The notes under the pieces are model-generated. The model had not been told where the DNA came from. It saw only the letters and a list, made by a program, of their open reading frames with translations, and did not search any database. Of a stretch of 34,039 nucleotides of DNA, positions 9,288 through 17,896 are shown piece after piece. Position 1 is the first letter of the stretch; each line of letters begins with the position of its first letter. The position numbers and the translations under genes were made by a program. Source of the DNA: an uncultured bacterium (lineage in GTDB: Bacteria; Patescibacteriota; Minisyncoccia; Phycocordibacterales; UBA9973); contig CAIQAL010000027.1 in NCBI GenBank assembly GCA_903869825.1, positions 1 through 34,039 on the forward strand. Direction: 5' to 3'.

Positions 9288-10298
9288 TTAACCCCACAGG
9301 TCAGAAATTTGAACTCCATTGTGAACATTGTCAATCACTTTCGCCAACAGTTTGGCAACTGAGATTAAAAAAATTTCTTTTCCACTTTTATGAAGCATTT
9401 TTAAAATTTGCTCAGTAATAGGTACAGTGTCTGTGATCCAAACTTCCTTGAACCTCGAGTTAATAATATTCTGGGCTGTTTCCTCACTGAAATCGGGATG
9501 GGTTGCTGCAGCATAATAATCTGTCACAAACGGGTACTTCTCACCAACTGCTTTTTCCGCTCCGAACATGCTTCGAAAAGTGCTTATTATATCGTCAATA
9601 AAAACGATGTTGGTTCTTTCTTCTGAAATTTCACCATAAGAATAAACTTTTATAGTTTCACTTTCGTTCGTTACCGGATCCCGATCTTTTTCAGTAATTA
9701 TAAGTGGTACTTTTAACTTGTTTGACACTTTTCTTGAAAAATATTTTCCTCCGCTTAAATCAGTGGCTGCTACAATTAGCTTTGAAAAATCAGGAAATTT
9801 CTCAATTATTTTATCAACAATTAAAAACGTTGTATCCACATTATCCATAGGAGGATCATCAGTGCAACTTGCAGGATTGTGTAGTTTGCAAGTTATAATA
9901 TAATCAGCACCAGCTGTTTTTAATAAATCCGCGTAAAAATTAGACAATTTTGGTTGTCGTAATTTGTAGTTTTGGACGTCCGCTCTTTGATGCGGAAATT
10001 TTGGCAACACTACTGTTATTCTGTGAGGATGCCCAGACTTGATGGCTCTTACAAAACGTAAATAATCAATCAGCCACTTGTCAATAACAGGACCATTTTG
10101 GCTTGTTAGAATTAAAAAAACATCTAAGCCACGCACAGTTTCAGTTTGATGCGGCATACGTTCGCAGTCGGAAAACGATACTATGCTAAACTTCCCTGAT
10201 TCAGTTTGCAAATAATTTGCTATTTTACTTCCTAGGGTTGTGTCATTGCCGAACACAAACACTTTAATTGGATAAGGATTTCCGAAATTTTTTTCCAT
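9288..10298 (-). CDS. Divergent ribose-phosphate pyrophosphokinase homolog
   Basis: Aligns along its length with the neighbouring Prs (NPYPIKVFVFG; ITVVLPKFPHQRA; DYIITCKLHNP; FIDDIISTFRSM; KVIDNVHNG) but lacks the RQD motif. Start set at MEKNFGNPYPI; the ORF track is longer (10409). Confidence 0.78.
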   Translation of the reverse strand: MEKNFGNPYPIKVFVFGNDTTLGSKIANYLQTESGKFSIVSFSDCERMPHQTETVRGLDVFLILTSQNGPVIDKWLIDYLRFVRAIKSGHPHRITVVLPKFPHQRADVQNYKLRQPKLSNFYADLLKTAGADYIITCKLHNPASCTDDPPMDNVDTTFLIVDKIIEKFPDFSKLIVAATDLSGGKYFSRKVSNKLKVPLIITEKDRDPVTNESETIKVYSYGEISEERTNIVFIDDIISTFRSMFGAEKAVGEKYPFVTDYYAAATHPDFSEETAQNIINSRFKEVWITDTVPITEQILKMLHKSGKEIFLISVAKLLAKVIDNVHNGVQISDLWG

Positions 10299-10390
10299 TT
10301 TTTTGGGGGGGTTAAATTTATATTTATTTTTCAATTTTCTATTTTTAGAATACAAAAAACTTAACCTTTTGTCAAATTGCTGTTTTTGAT

Positions 10391-11413
10391 TTATTTTTTT
10401 TCGTTCCAAAGAGCCGTGACTGATTTTCCGTTATGCAGATTATCTATCACTTGGGCAATGAGTTTAGAAGTAGGAATAATTTCCAGTTTTTTAATTTTAT
10501 TTGCAACAGCTTCTGAAAGACAAGTGTCAGTAAACCAAACACCAGAAAAAGAAGCGTCATTTAATCTTGGAATTGCTTCTCCCGACAAAACGGCGTGAGT
10601 AGAAAAAAAATAAACATCCAGGGCCCCGTTTTTCTTCAAAGTATCCAAGGACTTTACCGCCGTGCCACAAGTATCCGCCATGTCGTCCGGCATAATGCAA
10701 TTAAACCCTCGGGGGTCACCGATAACTTCCGTCACTTCACTTTGATTTGTTTTTTTCGGATCCCGATATTTATTTATGATAACAATATTCCCCGGAATAC
10801 CAAGCTTTTGAGCAAGCTTTCGACAAGATGGAGCCGCTCCTAAGTCTGGTGCCACAATTTTAAATTTATTTAAATCAAATTTTTTAGAACGAATGTGACT
10901 CACCAGTAAATCATCTGTCTCAACGTTCACAATAGGAATAGTCATCGGATGAGCATTATAACTACTAGGATTGTGCAACTTCACTACCACCACTCTGTGT
11001 GCTCCAGACATTTGTAAATACATTGGAATTTTTTGTGCTAAAACAGGTTCCCGATGATTGGAAGATTTGTCTTGTCTTGAATACGGCAAACAAGGAATCA
11101 CGACGGTAATGCGACTCGGTTCTCCTTGCTTTAAGGCAAAAACCAAAGATTCACATTCATCTATATCCGTTGAGAGAATTTCTTTATTTCCAAACCTTGG
11201 TTGAAAAACGATGTAAACATCGTGATCTCGGACAGACTCATTGTGGTGTAATAAAAACTCGCCACAACTAAAGGTTTTATAAGAACAAGGAGAAAGTTTT
11301 GTTTTTAGAAGTTTTGCAACTTTAAGTGCTAAATCCTGATTTATCCCGCTTGCGCTACCAAATATTTTTATCGGGTAAGGGTTTATTAAATTTGCGTGAT
11401 TTAAATTTTTCAT
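10391..11413 (-). CDS. prs: Ribose-phosphate pyrophosphokinase
   Basis: ITVVIPCLPYSRQDK, VVVVKLHNPS, IVAPDLGAAPSCRKLA, CIMPDDMADTCGTAV PRPP loop. Start set at MKNLNHANL; the longer ORF reads through a tRNA. Confidence 0.88.
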   Translation of the reverse strand: MKNLNHANLINPYPIKIFGSASGINQDLALKVAKLLKTKLSPCSYKTFSCGEFLLHHNESVRDHDVYIVFQPRFGNKEILSTDIDECESLVFALKQGEPSRITVVIPCLPYSRQDKSSNHREPVLAQKIPMYLQMSGAHRVVVVKLHNPSSYNAHPMTIPIVNVETDDLLVSHIRSKKFDLNKFKIVAPDLGAAPSCRKLAQKLGIPGNIVIINKYRDPKKTNQSEVTEVIGDPRGFNCIMPDDMADTCGTAVKSLDTLKKNGALDVYFFSTHAVLSGEAIPRLNDASFSGVWFTDTCLSEAVANKIKKLEIIPTSKLIAQVIDNLHNGKSVTALWNEKK

Positions 11414-11421
11414 TATAAATT

Positions 11422-11496
11422 TGGTGAGTGTGGATGGAATCGGACCATCGACCTCTGTCTTATCAGGACAGCGTTCTACCACTGAACTACACACTC
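11422..11496 (-). tRNA. tRNA-Ile(GAT), CCA encoded
   Basis: Minus strand GAGTGTGTAGTTCAGTGGTAGAACGCTGTCCTGATAAGACAGAGGTCGATGGTCCGATTCCATCCACACTCACCA; acceptor GAGTGTG/CACACTC, anticodon stem CTGTC/GACAG, loop CTGATAA. Confidence 0.9.
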
Positions 11497-11510
11497 ATGC
11501 TAAATATTTT

Positions 11511-11570
11511 TTATCAAGGACAGCGTTCTACTTAATCCCGCCTTGGCGGGACAAGCGAACTACACACTCA
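11511..11570 (-). pseudogene. Partial tRNA-Ile 5'-half copy interrupted by a GC-rich hairpin element
   Basis: GAGTGTGTAGTTC + GCTTGTCCCGCCAAGGCGGGATTAA + GTAGAACGCTGTCCTTGATAA. The flanks match the 5' half of the adjacent tRNA-Ile and no 3' half follows. Confidence 0.75.
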
Positions 11571-11624
11571 AATTTCCGTAAAGGTACATCTATTTATATC
11601 AAAAAATATTGTTTTACGCAAACG

Positions 11625-11652
11625 AAAAGACTGCCCTTGCGAGCAGTCTTTT
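11625..11652 (-). terminator. Terminator of the RRM protein gene (bidirectional in form)
   Basis: AAAAGACTGCCCTTGCGAGCAGTCTTTTTTT. Confidence 0.75.
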
Positions 11653-11668
11653 TTTGAGATTATCGAGA

Positions 11669-12016
11669 TTAGTATTCTCGGCGTGCACCACCGCGGGAAC
11701 CCCCGCCGTATCCACCGTTACCACCACCGTATCCTCCACCGTTACCACCAGTTCTTGGGGCTCGGGCTTCCATTGGGCGAGCTTCGTTCACTGTAAGCTT
11801 TCGTCCTTCGAATTCTTGTCCATTGAACATTGAGATTGCACTTTGTGCTTCCTCTTCAGTTGACATTTCAACGAATCCAAAACCTTTTGAGCGACCGGAC
11901 ATCTTGTCCATGATAATCACAGCGGAAGTAACACTTCCTGCTTGTGCGAAAAGCTCTTTAAGAGCTTCATCTTGGGTACTGTAAGGTAACCCTCCTACAT
12001 ATAGCTTTGTAGCCAT
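11669..12016 (-). CDS. RRM-domain RNA-binding protein with glycine-rich tail
   Basis: KLYVGGLPYSTQDEALKELF RNP2-like and KGFGFVEM RNP1; GGNGGGYGGGNGGYGGGSRGG tail. Confidence 0.93.
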   Translation of the reverse strand: MATKLYVGGLPYSTQDEALKELFAQAGSVTSAVIIMDKMSGRSKGFGFVEMSTEEEAQSAISMFNGQEFEGRKLTVNEARPMEARAPRTGGNGGGYGGGNGGYGGGSRGGARREY

Positions 12017-12212
12017 ATTATTTTTCTCCCGTTTTTAAAAACTGGGCAAAAACTACTTATAAAACGTAGATACTCTGACCGCTTACTTGGTTTCGTTGAT
12101 GCCAAACCTTTCTATACTCACAATTAAAACTTAAAAAGCTTATTGAGAAACTACTTTGGTAGTATATCATATTATCCGAAAAAAGCAATCCAATTTTAGT
12201 ATATATAAAAAA

Positions 12213-12247
12213 ATGCCCTTGCTTACGGTTACCGCAAGGAAGGGCAT
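12213..12247 (-). terminator. Rho-independent terminator
   Basis: ATGCCCTTCCTTGCGGTAACCGTAAGCAAGGGCAT then TTTTTTT on the minus strand. Confidence 0.7.
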
Positions 12248-12250
12248 AAA

Positions 12251-12511
12251 TTAGTTCGTTCCTCTTTTTGGCCATAAAAAAATGGTTAGTAAAATAATTG
12301 AAACGAAAATCATCATAAAAATTAGGAAAACTTCATTTATGGAAGCGCTTTCACGTATTTTGTCCCTTTGAAAGTCAAAATTCCGAACAAAGAAAAATAC
12401 TGCCACCAGTGAAGTTGTGATTAAATAACTCCACTTGTGTTTGCAAAAAAACGCTACCAGGAATGCTACCGAAATAGCTATTCCAAGAACAATAAGAACA
12501 AAATTTGTCAT
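12251..12511 (-). CDS. Small membrane protein, unknown function
   Basis: MTNFVLIVLGIAISVAFLVAFF... three hydrophobic segments; followed by a terminator. Confidence 0.55.
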   Translation of the reverse strand: MTNFVLIVLGIAISVAFLVAFFCKHKWSYLITTSLVAVFFFVRNFDFQRDKIRESASINEVFLIFMMIFVSIILLTIFLWPKRGTN

Positions 12512-12609
12512 AATATTTATTTTTAAGTTTCTAAGGTAGAATATATCACAATACTTTGATAAAGTCAAGTTTAGATTTTAAATATTATATCCAAACTTAG
12601 AACAACAAA

Positions 12610-13581
12610 TTAGTCCTCATCTTCGATGCCTGTTTCGCCTGAAATAAGTGCATCAAAAATCTCATCCATCTCCCCTTCCATTATTTTTGGTAGATTGTGC
12701 CAAGATTTTTTTATGCGGTGATCGGTAATGCGGTCTTGAGAAAAATTGTACGTGCGGATTTTTTCACTTCGGTCTCCTGTGCCAATCTGGTCCTTTCTAT
12801 TTGCGGAATATTTCTTTGCCTCTTTTTCTTCTTCAAGCTGTTGAAGCTTCGCAGTTAAAATCTGCAGTGCTTTCTCCCGGTTCGCAAGCTGACTGCGTTG
12901 GTTAGTAGAGCGGACATCGAGCCCGGTTGGAATGTGAATCAAGCGAACAGCCGTTTCAACTTTATTAACATTCTGTCCTCCCTTTCCGCCGGAACGAGAA
13001 TATTCCATCTCAATGTCAGCCGGATTGATTACAAAATTTACCTTTTTTCGAATTGGTAAAATCGCAACCGAGGCGGTGGAGGTGTGTACTCTTCCGTTTT
13101 TTTCAGTAGCGGGAACTCTCTGCACTCGGTGCACTCCAGTCTCATAACGCATTTTTTTATAGACATCCTTTCCTTTAATTTCAAAGCTAGCTTCTTTATA
13201 ACCACTTAAATCACTTTTTGATTCGTAGTTTGTCTTCCATTGCCATTTTTGGGCCTCAGCAAATTTTTCATACATATGTGCAAGCTCCCAAGCAAAAAGA
13301 GATGCTTCGTCTCCTCCAGCGCCAGCCCTAACTTCAAGGACTATCTCATTCGGTGATTCGTCTTCTTCTTTGTCTTTATCCAAAATATCCTGGATTTGTT
13401 TTTCCAGCTCTATTTTTTTTTCTTCGATTGATTTCATTTCAACTTGCACCATTTCTCGTAAACTCGCGTCCTTTGAAAGCATTTCAAGTACCTCTTTTTC
13501 TTCACTGATGAGCTGCTCCAAAACACCCGCTAAGTAGCTTGTGTTGTGGTTTTTTTTGAGTTCGTCTATGTTAAGACTCAT
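12610..13581 (-). CDS. prfA: Peptide chain release factor 1
   Basis: GGQ motif ([19 protein letters not shown]), PAT tripeptide-recognition motif ([17 protein letters not shown]), [11 protein letters not shown]. Confidence 0.93.
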   Translation of the reverse strand: MSLNIDELKKNHNTSYLAGVLEQLISEEKEVLEMLSKDASLREMVQVEMKSIEEKKIELEKQIQDILDKDKEEDESPNEIVLEVRAGAGGDEASLFAWELAHMYEKFAEAQKWQWKTNYESKSDLSGYKEASFEIKGKDVYKKMRYETGVHRVQRVPATEKNGRVHTSTASVAILPIRKKVNFVINPADIEMEYSRSGGKGGQNVNKVETAVRLIHIPTGLDVRSTNQRSQLANREKALQILTAKLQQLEEEKEAKKYSANRKDQIGTGDRSEKIRTYNFSQDRITDHRIKKSWHNLPKIMEGEMDEIFDALISGETGIEDED

Positions 13582-13594
13582 AAAATTATACAAA

Positions 13595-13681
13595 AAAAAC
13601 TTCTTAAAATTTTTCGTTCCTTAGGGGCCCAACTCGTACTTGATGAAGAGCCGTAGGGAGGAAAAATTTTAAGAAGTTTTT
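13595..13681 (-). terminator. Large stem-loop (21-bp perfect arms) between rpmE and prfA
   Basis: Arms AAAAACTTCTTAAAATTTTTC (13595-13615) and GAAAAATTTTAAGAAGTTTTT (13661-13681). The T-tract follows on the minus strand. Confidence 0.6.
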
Positions 13682-13685
13682 GCCA

Positions 13686-13904
13686 TTATTTCTTTGCTTT
13701 TGTAGTTGCAGCTCGGCGTTTGTTGAAGCGTTCTACGCGTCCAGCGGTATCCATTATTTTTTCATTTCCAGTATAAAAAGGATGACAATTTGAGCAAATT
13801 TCAACTCTGATTTCAGGCATAGTTGAACCAACTTCAAAAACAGCTCCACAAGCACAGGTTGCTTTCGCTTTAATATCGTATTTTGGATGTATATCTTTCT
13901 TCAT
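13686..13904 (-). CDS. rpmE: 50S ribosomal protein L31
   Basis: [63 protein letters not shown]. Confidence 0.96.
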   Translation of the reverse strand: MKKDIHPKYDIKAKATCACGAVFEVGSTMPEIRVEICSNCHPFYTGNEKIMDTAGRVERFNKRRAATTKAKK

Positions 13905-13942
13905 GCGTCTATCTTATCACAATTTTATATAATTTGCAAGAA

Positions 13943-15325
13943 TTACTGTTTCGAAACGCCATACTGGTTCAAGTAATCGATATTTGATTGAATCGTGGCT
14001 TTCAGCTTAGCTACGCTCTTTGAATAAGTACAAGTTGTGCCTCCTGAACCATAATATTTGCAAGCAGCTTTATTTTGGCCACTAGCACTATCGCCCACGG
14101 CCCCGAGATCAGTCAAATAAAGAGCAGAGGCCATAAAGGCATCTCTCGGAGCCCAAGGGTTCGCATCGTGGCCCAAATCAGCAAATAAACGACTTTCAAA
14201 TAATTTCCAGGTCGAAGGAATAAACTGAGCCGGACCCATCGCTCCACCGTAACCGGCCACCCCGGCAATCGGACACGAAACAACTGTCTTTAACGGATTC
14301 ATATTAAATCTGGCCGTAATATCCAAAAACGGTTGAATATCTCTTGATGGTTTCATTAAGTTTGACCAAGTCTTTCCGGTTGAAACGTTTACTCCGTAAC
14401 CAGCTTGTGGCCCGTCGGTATCGGTCAAATAACATTTTCCTACATTAGAACCTAAGTTACTTTCTTGGGTTAATATTGCAAGCAAAAATGCCTGGTCTAT
14501 TCCAGTTTTTTGACTCGCTTCGTTCGCATATTGGAGCGCGGTACCGAATTCAATTTTCTGAGCAATTCCAGCTAGTGAGAACAATGCGCTTCTTATTTTG
14601 TTTGCTTTCGCTTTTTGTTCATCAGCTAATAACTTATAAGCACTTTCTTTCTCCTTGCTTATAGCCAGTAATTTCTTTTTATCCTCTTCGCTTTGAGCGG
14701 CTTTTTTTTGGGCACTTTCAAGCTCTGCTTGCGCATCGGTTTCTGCGTTTTGTTTTACTTCCAAATCTTTTTTCTGAACTTCTGTTTCCGTTTTTACTCC
14801 GTTTATCATATCAACCGAAGCTTTAACGGCTTGCTTAATCGAATCGTAAGATTCGAGGTCCGAATAATAATTCGAAATTGTTGAATCGGATAAAATGAGG
14901 TGGACAATATTTTCATTATCAAACTCATTCGTATTTCTTAATAATTGCGCCAAAGATTCTTTTTCTCGGTCTATCTGACTGTTAAGCGTATTAATAGTAG
15001 AAACTTTTTGTTTTATTGAATTTTTTAATTTGGCTATAACCAAAGCCCGGGCTTTTATTTTAGCTTTTAGAGCATTTATTTGAGTAGTCAAATAAGTAAC
15101 GTCGCCTTTTAAAGTTCCGGTCTGTTTTTGTTGATCTTTTTGCTTGTTCAGCAAATCAGCCAACTGCGCTTCAATTTTATTTAACTCATTTTGACAATAA
15201 TCCTTGTCGGACTGGGTAACAATCTGTGAAGAAACTGAGCAATCCACCACTGCAACAGCCCTATTTACAAATGACCCGAGCAGAATAAACGGCAAAATAA
15301 TAAAAACTATGACTTTCTGTGCCAT
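13943..15325 (-). CDS. Secreted coiled-coil protein with C-terminal lytic-transglycosylase-like domain
   Basis: Signal peptide, long coiled coil, then FLLAILTQESNLGSN and GYGGAMGPAQFIPSTWKLF. Confidence 0.82.
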   Translation of the reverse strand: MAQKVIVFIILPFILLGSFVNRAVAVVDCSVSSQIVTQSDKDYCQNELNKIEAQLADLLNKQKDQQKQTGTLKGDVTYLTTQINALKAKIKARALVIAKLKNSIKQKVSTINTLNSQIDREKESLAQLLRNTNEFDNENIVHLILSDSTISNYYSDLESYDSIKQAVKASVDMINGVKTETEVQKKDLEVKQNAETDAQAELESAQKKAAQSEEDKKKLLAISKEKESAYKLLADEQKAKANKIRSALFSLAGIAQKIEFGTALQYANEASQKTGIDQAFLLAILTQESNLGSNVGKCYLTDTDGPQAGYGVNVSTGKTWSNLMKPSRDIQPFLDITARFNMNPLKTVVSCPIAGVAGYGGAMGPAQFIPSTWKLFESRLFADLGHDANPWAPRDAFMASALYLTDLGAVGDSASGQNKAACKYYGSGGTTCTYSKSVAKLKATIQSNIDYLNQYGVSKQ

Positions 15326-15361
15326 AGTTTTTATTTTAGCATATTTTCGTCAAACACTCTA

Positions 15362-16018
15362 TTATTTTTTTTCTTCAGTTGCAACTTCTGGAGTAACTCC
15401 TTCTTCTTCTTTCTTTCCTTTCTTCTCTACTTCAATAGCAGTAAGGTCAACTGGTGCAACTTCTTCAACTTCTTCTTTTTGTTCAGCGATGGCGGCCACA
15501 ACTTCTTCCAACTTTGTAACCATGGCTACACCTGAAGGAAGCGTAATATCAGAAACAAGGATTTGGCTATCTAAGGCAACTAATTTTGAAATATCAATTT
15601 CAAACGAGTGCGGCAAATCTGCAGGCAGTGCTTCCACCTCCACTTCGTGAAGCACTTTTACCAAAGTTCCGGTGCCACTTTTGACAACCTCCGAAATACC
15701 AACGAATTCAAGTGGAACTTCAACCTTGATTTTCTTATTCATATCAATAACCAAGAAGTCTACATGGATAGGTTCGTCACTAACAGGATCATACTGCACA
15801 TCATGAATCAAGGTATCAAAAACTCCGTTTGGAGTTTTAATATTAACAGTAGAAGACTCCCCCGCTTTATGCCAGATTTTCTTAAATTCGATTTTCGAAA
15901 TGACAATGGAAGTAGTTTGTGAGCCAGCACCATACAAAACAGCAGGCAATTCGCCCCCGCTTCTTAATTTTTTTAAATCCACTTTCTCTTCTCTACTTTT
16001 TGCAGTTAAAGATAACAT
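15362..16018 (-). CDS. rplY: 50S ribosomal protein L25/CTC family
   Basis: LRSGGELPAVLYGAG, DVQYDPVSDEPIHVDF, VPLEFVGISEVVKSGTGTL; acidic/Lys C-terminal tail. Start at MLSLTAKS. Confidence 0.93.
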   Translation of the reverse strand: MLSLTAKSREEKVDLKKLRSGGELPAVLYGAGSQTTSIVISKIEFKKIWHKAGESSTVNIKTPNGVFDTLIHDVQYDPVSDEPIHVDFLVIDMNKKIKVEVPLEFVGISEVVKSGTGTLVKVLHEVEVEALPADLPHSFEIDISKLVALDSQILVSDITLPSGVAMVTKLEEVVAAIAEQKEEVEEVAPVDLTAIEVEKKGKKEEEGVTPEVATEEKK

Positions 16019-16067
16019 AAGTAAGAGTATACCCGAAAATTTAAAAATTGCAACATTTACCGCTCTT

Positions 16068-17798
16068 TTACAAGATTTCCTTTCTATAGCAATCCTCACA
16101 GTATGGCTTGAAACCATCTAATTTTTTATAAGCCGATTCTATTTGCCTACCACAGGCATCACACATTTCTTCAAATACCTGAAAATTATTTAAAATTTTA
16201 TATCTATCGATAATCCGTGAATACGGAGTATCGGAAGGCAAAGCAATATTATTTTGTTTGTAAAATTTTATTTCTCTTTGATTTAGCTTAAATGGTTTTT
16301 TTGAGACAGCACCAATAATGGCTAAATTGCATAATTCATCCGTAACATCGGAGATATTGTCTGGTAACTCCGAGACATCAATACTTTTAAGATCTCTAGT
16401 ATCAACATTCGTCTCAATCTGCCAAAATATTCCTCGTTCTTTCGCTTCACTTTCTGTTAATGGATAAATAAAACTTGCCATAGTGCCGTTGTAAGCACAA
16501 GGAGAAAAAGTCATTGAAAAATATTCTCCATAAGAACCATCAAGAAGCATGCTTACTTTTATTTCATCTACTTTTTTAAAATATTCTTCCGGGGTATATT
16601 TTTTATTAAAAATCATGTAGGAGCCGTTATTAAGTCCTGCACAACCAAAACAGTCATGACAATTGGTGGAAGTCATCATATACTCACAGTTAGAAGATTC
16701 TTTGGTGGCAAAACTAAACTTCGTGTTCGATGACTTAGTGCCAACATTTTGGCATTCATATAATCGCTCCGAGGTTCCGGTGTGCCCAACATCCATAGAA
16801 TCTTTCATTCCCATAATGACAAATCCGGCATAGCGAACATTTTCTGAATCTTCTGTTTGGAAACAATGTTCGCAATTTTTTGAACGTTTTATGTCGTTGC
16901 CTGAGCAATTTACAGATTGATAAATTCTGGTTGCACGAACCGGATTGGTTTTTAAAAAATCCCAAAATTTATTTTTAGAATCTAGAAATATTTTTTGACT
17001 CCCTAGGTCCGTCTGATCTCTTCGTTTTTTATACTCTTCTTTTGACAACTGTTCGTTGAACCAACAATAATTTTTACTTCTCAAGTTCACACAGCCAAAA
17101 CAATTTTGGCAATTTCGGCAATCATACATAAAATCACAATCAATACAGTTTGAAGAAAAATAGGAATAGTTGCATTTAAAGCAATGGCTCGTTGTTACAT
17201 TGTCGTATACTCTTTCATCGTTACGAATAAAATAACAATCAGTACAATATTTAGAATCATAAATAGATGAACCAAACATAATGTCTTCGGATCTCCTCCC
17301 CCCGAAAACATAATAACAATCTTTCATATACTTCCCATAAAAACTAAATTCACTATTGGGAGACTCGGCGCCCCGAGGAACTGCTCTTATTGGAACTACC
17401 TTCAACAAATCCAAGTACTGTAAGAAGAACGGCTTGTTATCATCTATCTCCATAGCAAATGAACGTGCATCCCAAGTATCTCCGTAATACGTGGCATGAT
17501 CATAGGCAACCCAAGGGATGACCGGAGCAACGGCCGAAATCAAAATTTCGTTGTGCCTGGGCACATCACATTTTCTCCTATAGATTGTCGAATAATTGGC
17601 AGCAGACAATCTTCGTTGCTGTCGGCATCCCGGACAAAGCTTTGGGGGCGGCACCCGAAACATTTTGAAAAAATATATATCTCTTTCTTCAATTTGAAAT
17701 TCCTTTTTGCACTGGGCACAAATTCTTTGATGAGGGGTTAGTTCATTTAAAATTTTATCTATCAATATATCAAATTTTGGAGTTTTACTTTCGTTCAT
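16068..17798 (-). CDS. Large Cys-rich zinc-ribbon-like protein (CPR-type conserved family)
   Basis: Zinc-ribbon CAQC...CPGC near the N-terminus, repeated C-x(2-8)-C segments (CTDCYF, CFKCNYSYFSSNCIDCDFMYDCRNCQNCFGC), C-terminal CDACGR...CEDCYRKE. Confidence 0.75.
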   Translation of the reverse strand: MNESKTPKFDILIDKILNELTPHQRICAQCKKEFQIEERDIYFFKMFRVPPPKLCPGCRQQRRLSAANYSTIYRRKCDVPRHNEILISAVAPVIPWVAYDHATYYGDTWDARSFAMEIDDNKPFFLQYLDLLKVVPIRAVPRGAESPNSEFSFYGKYMKDCYYVFGGRRSEDIMFGSSIYDSKYCTDCYFIRNDERVYDNVTTSHCFKCNYSYFSSNCIDCDFMYDCRNCQNCFGCVNLRSKNYCWFNEQLSKEEYKKRRDQTDLGSQKIFLDSKNKFWDFLKTNPVRATRIYQSVNCSGNDIKRSKNCEHCFQTEDSENVRYAGFVIMGMKDSMDVGHTGTSERLYECQNVGTKSSNTKFSFATKESSNCEYMMTSTNCHDCFGCAGLNNGSYMIFNKKYTPEEYFKKVDEIKVSMLLDGSYGEYFSMTFSPCAYNGTMASFIYPLTESEAKERGIFWQIETNVDTRDLKSIDVSELPDNISDVTDELCNLAIIGAVSKKPFKLNQREIKFYKQNNIALPSDTPYSRIIDRYKILNNFQVFEEMCDACGRQIESAYKKLDGFKPYCEDCYRKEIL

Positions 17799-17850
17799 TT
17801 TTTTGTAATACAAATTATATCTTAAAAACAAAAAATATGAAATAAAAAAA

Positions 17851-17874
17851 ACAGCTTCCATAAACGAAAGCTGT
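17851..17874 (-). terminator. Terminator of hppA
   Basis: ACAGCTTTCGTTTATGGAAGCTGT then TTTTTTTT on the minus strand. Confidence 0.75.
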
Positions 17875-17896
17875 AGATAAGATGTATGAATCAGAA

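Noticed and set aside
10391-11494. Longest ORF start for prs at 11494
   Set aside because: The N-terminal extension MCSSVVERCPDKTEVDGPIPSTLTK is translation through tRNA-Ile; MKNLNHANLINPYPIKIFG at 11413 is the natural start.
11700-11760. Short tandem repeat (ccaccgtatcc/ccgttaccacc)
   Set aside because: Explained by the Gly-rich GGGNGGYGGG coding tail of the RRM protein.
13609-13660. tRNA- or riboswitch-like fold in the loop of the rpmE/prfA stem-loop
   Set aside because: Could not draw a cloverleaf or match a known riboswitch; only short weak pairings inside the loop.
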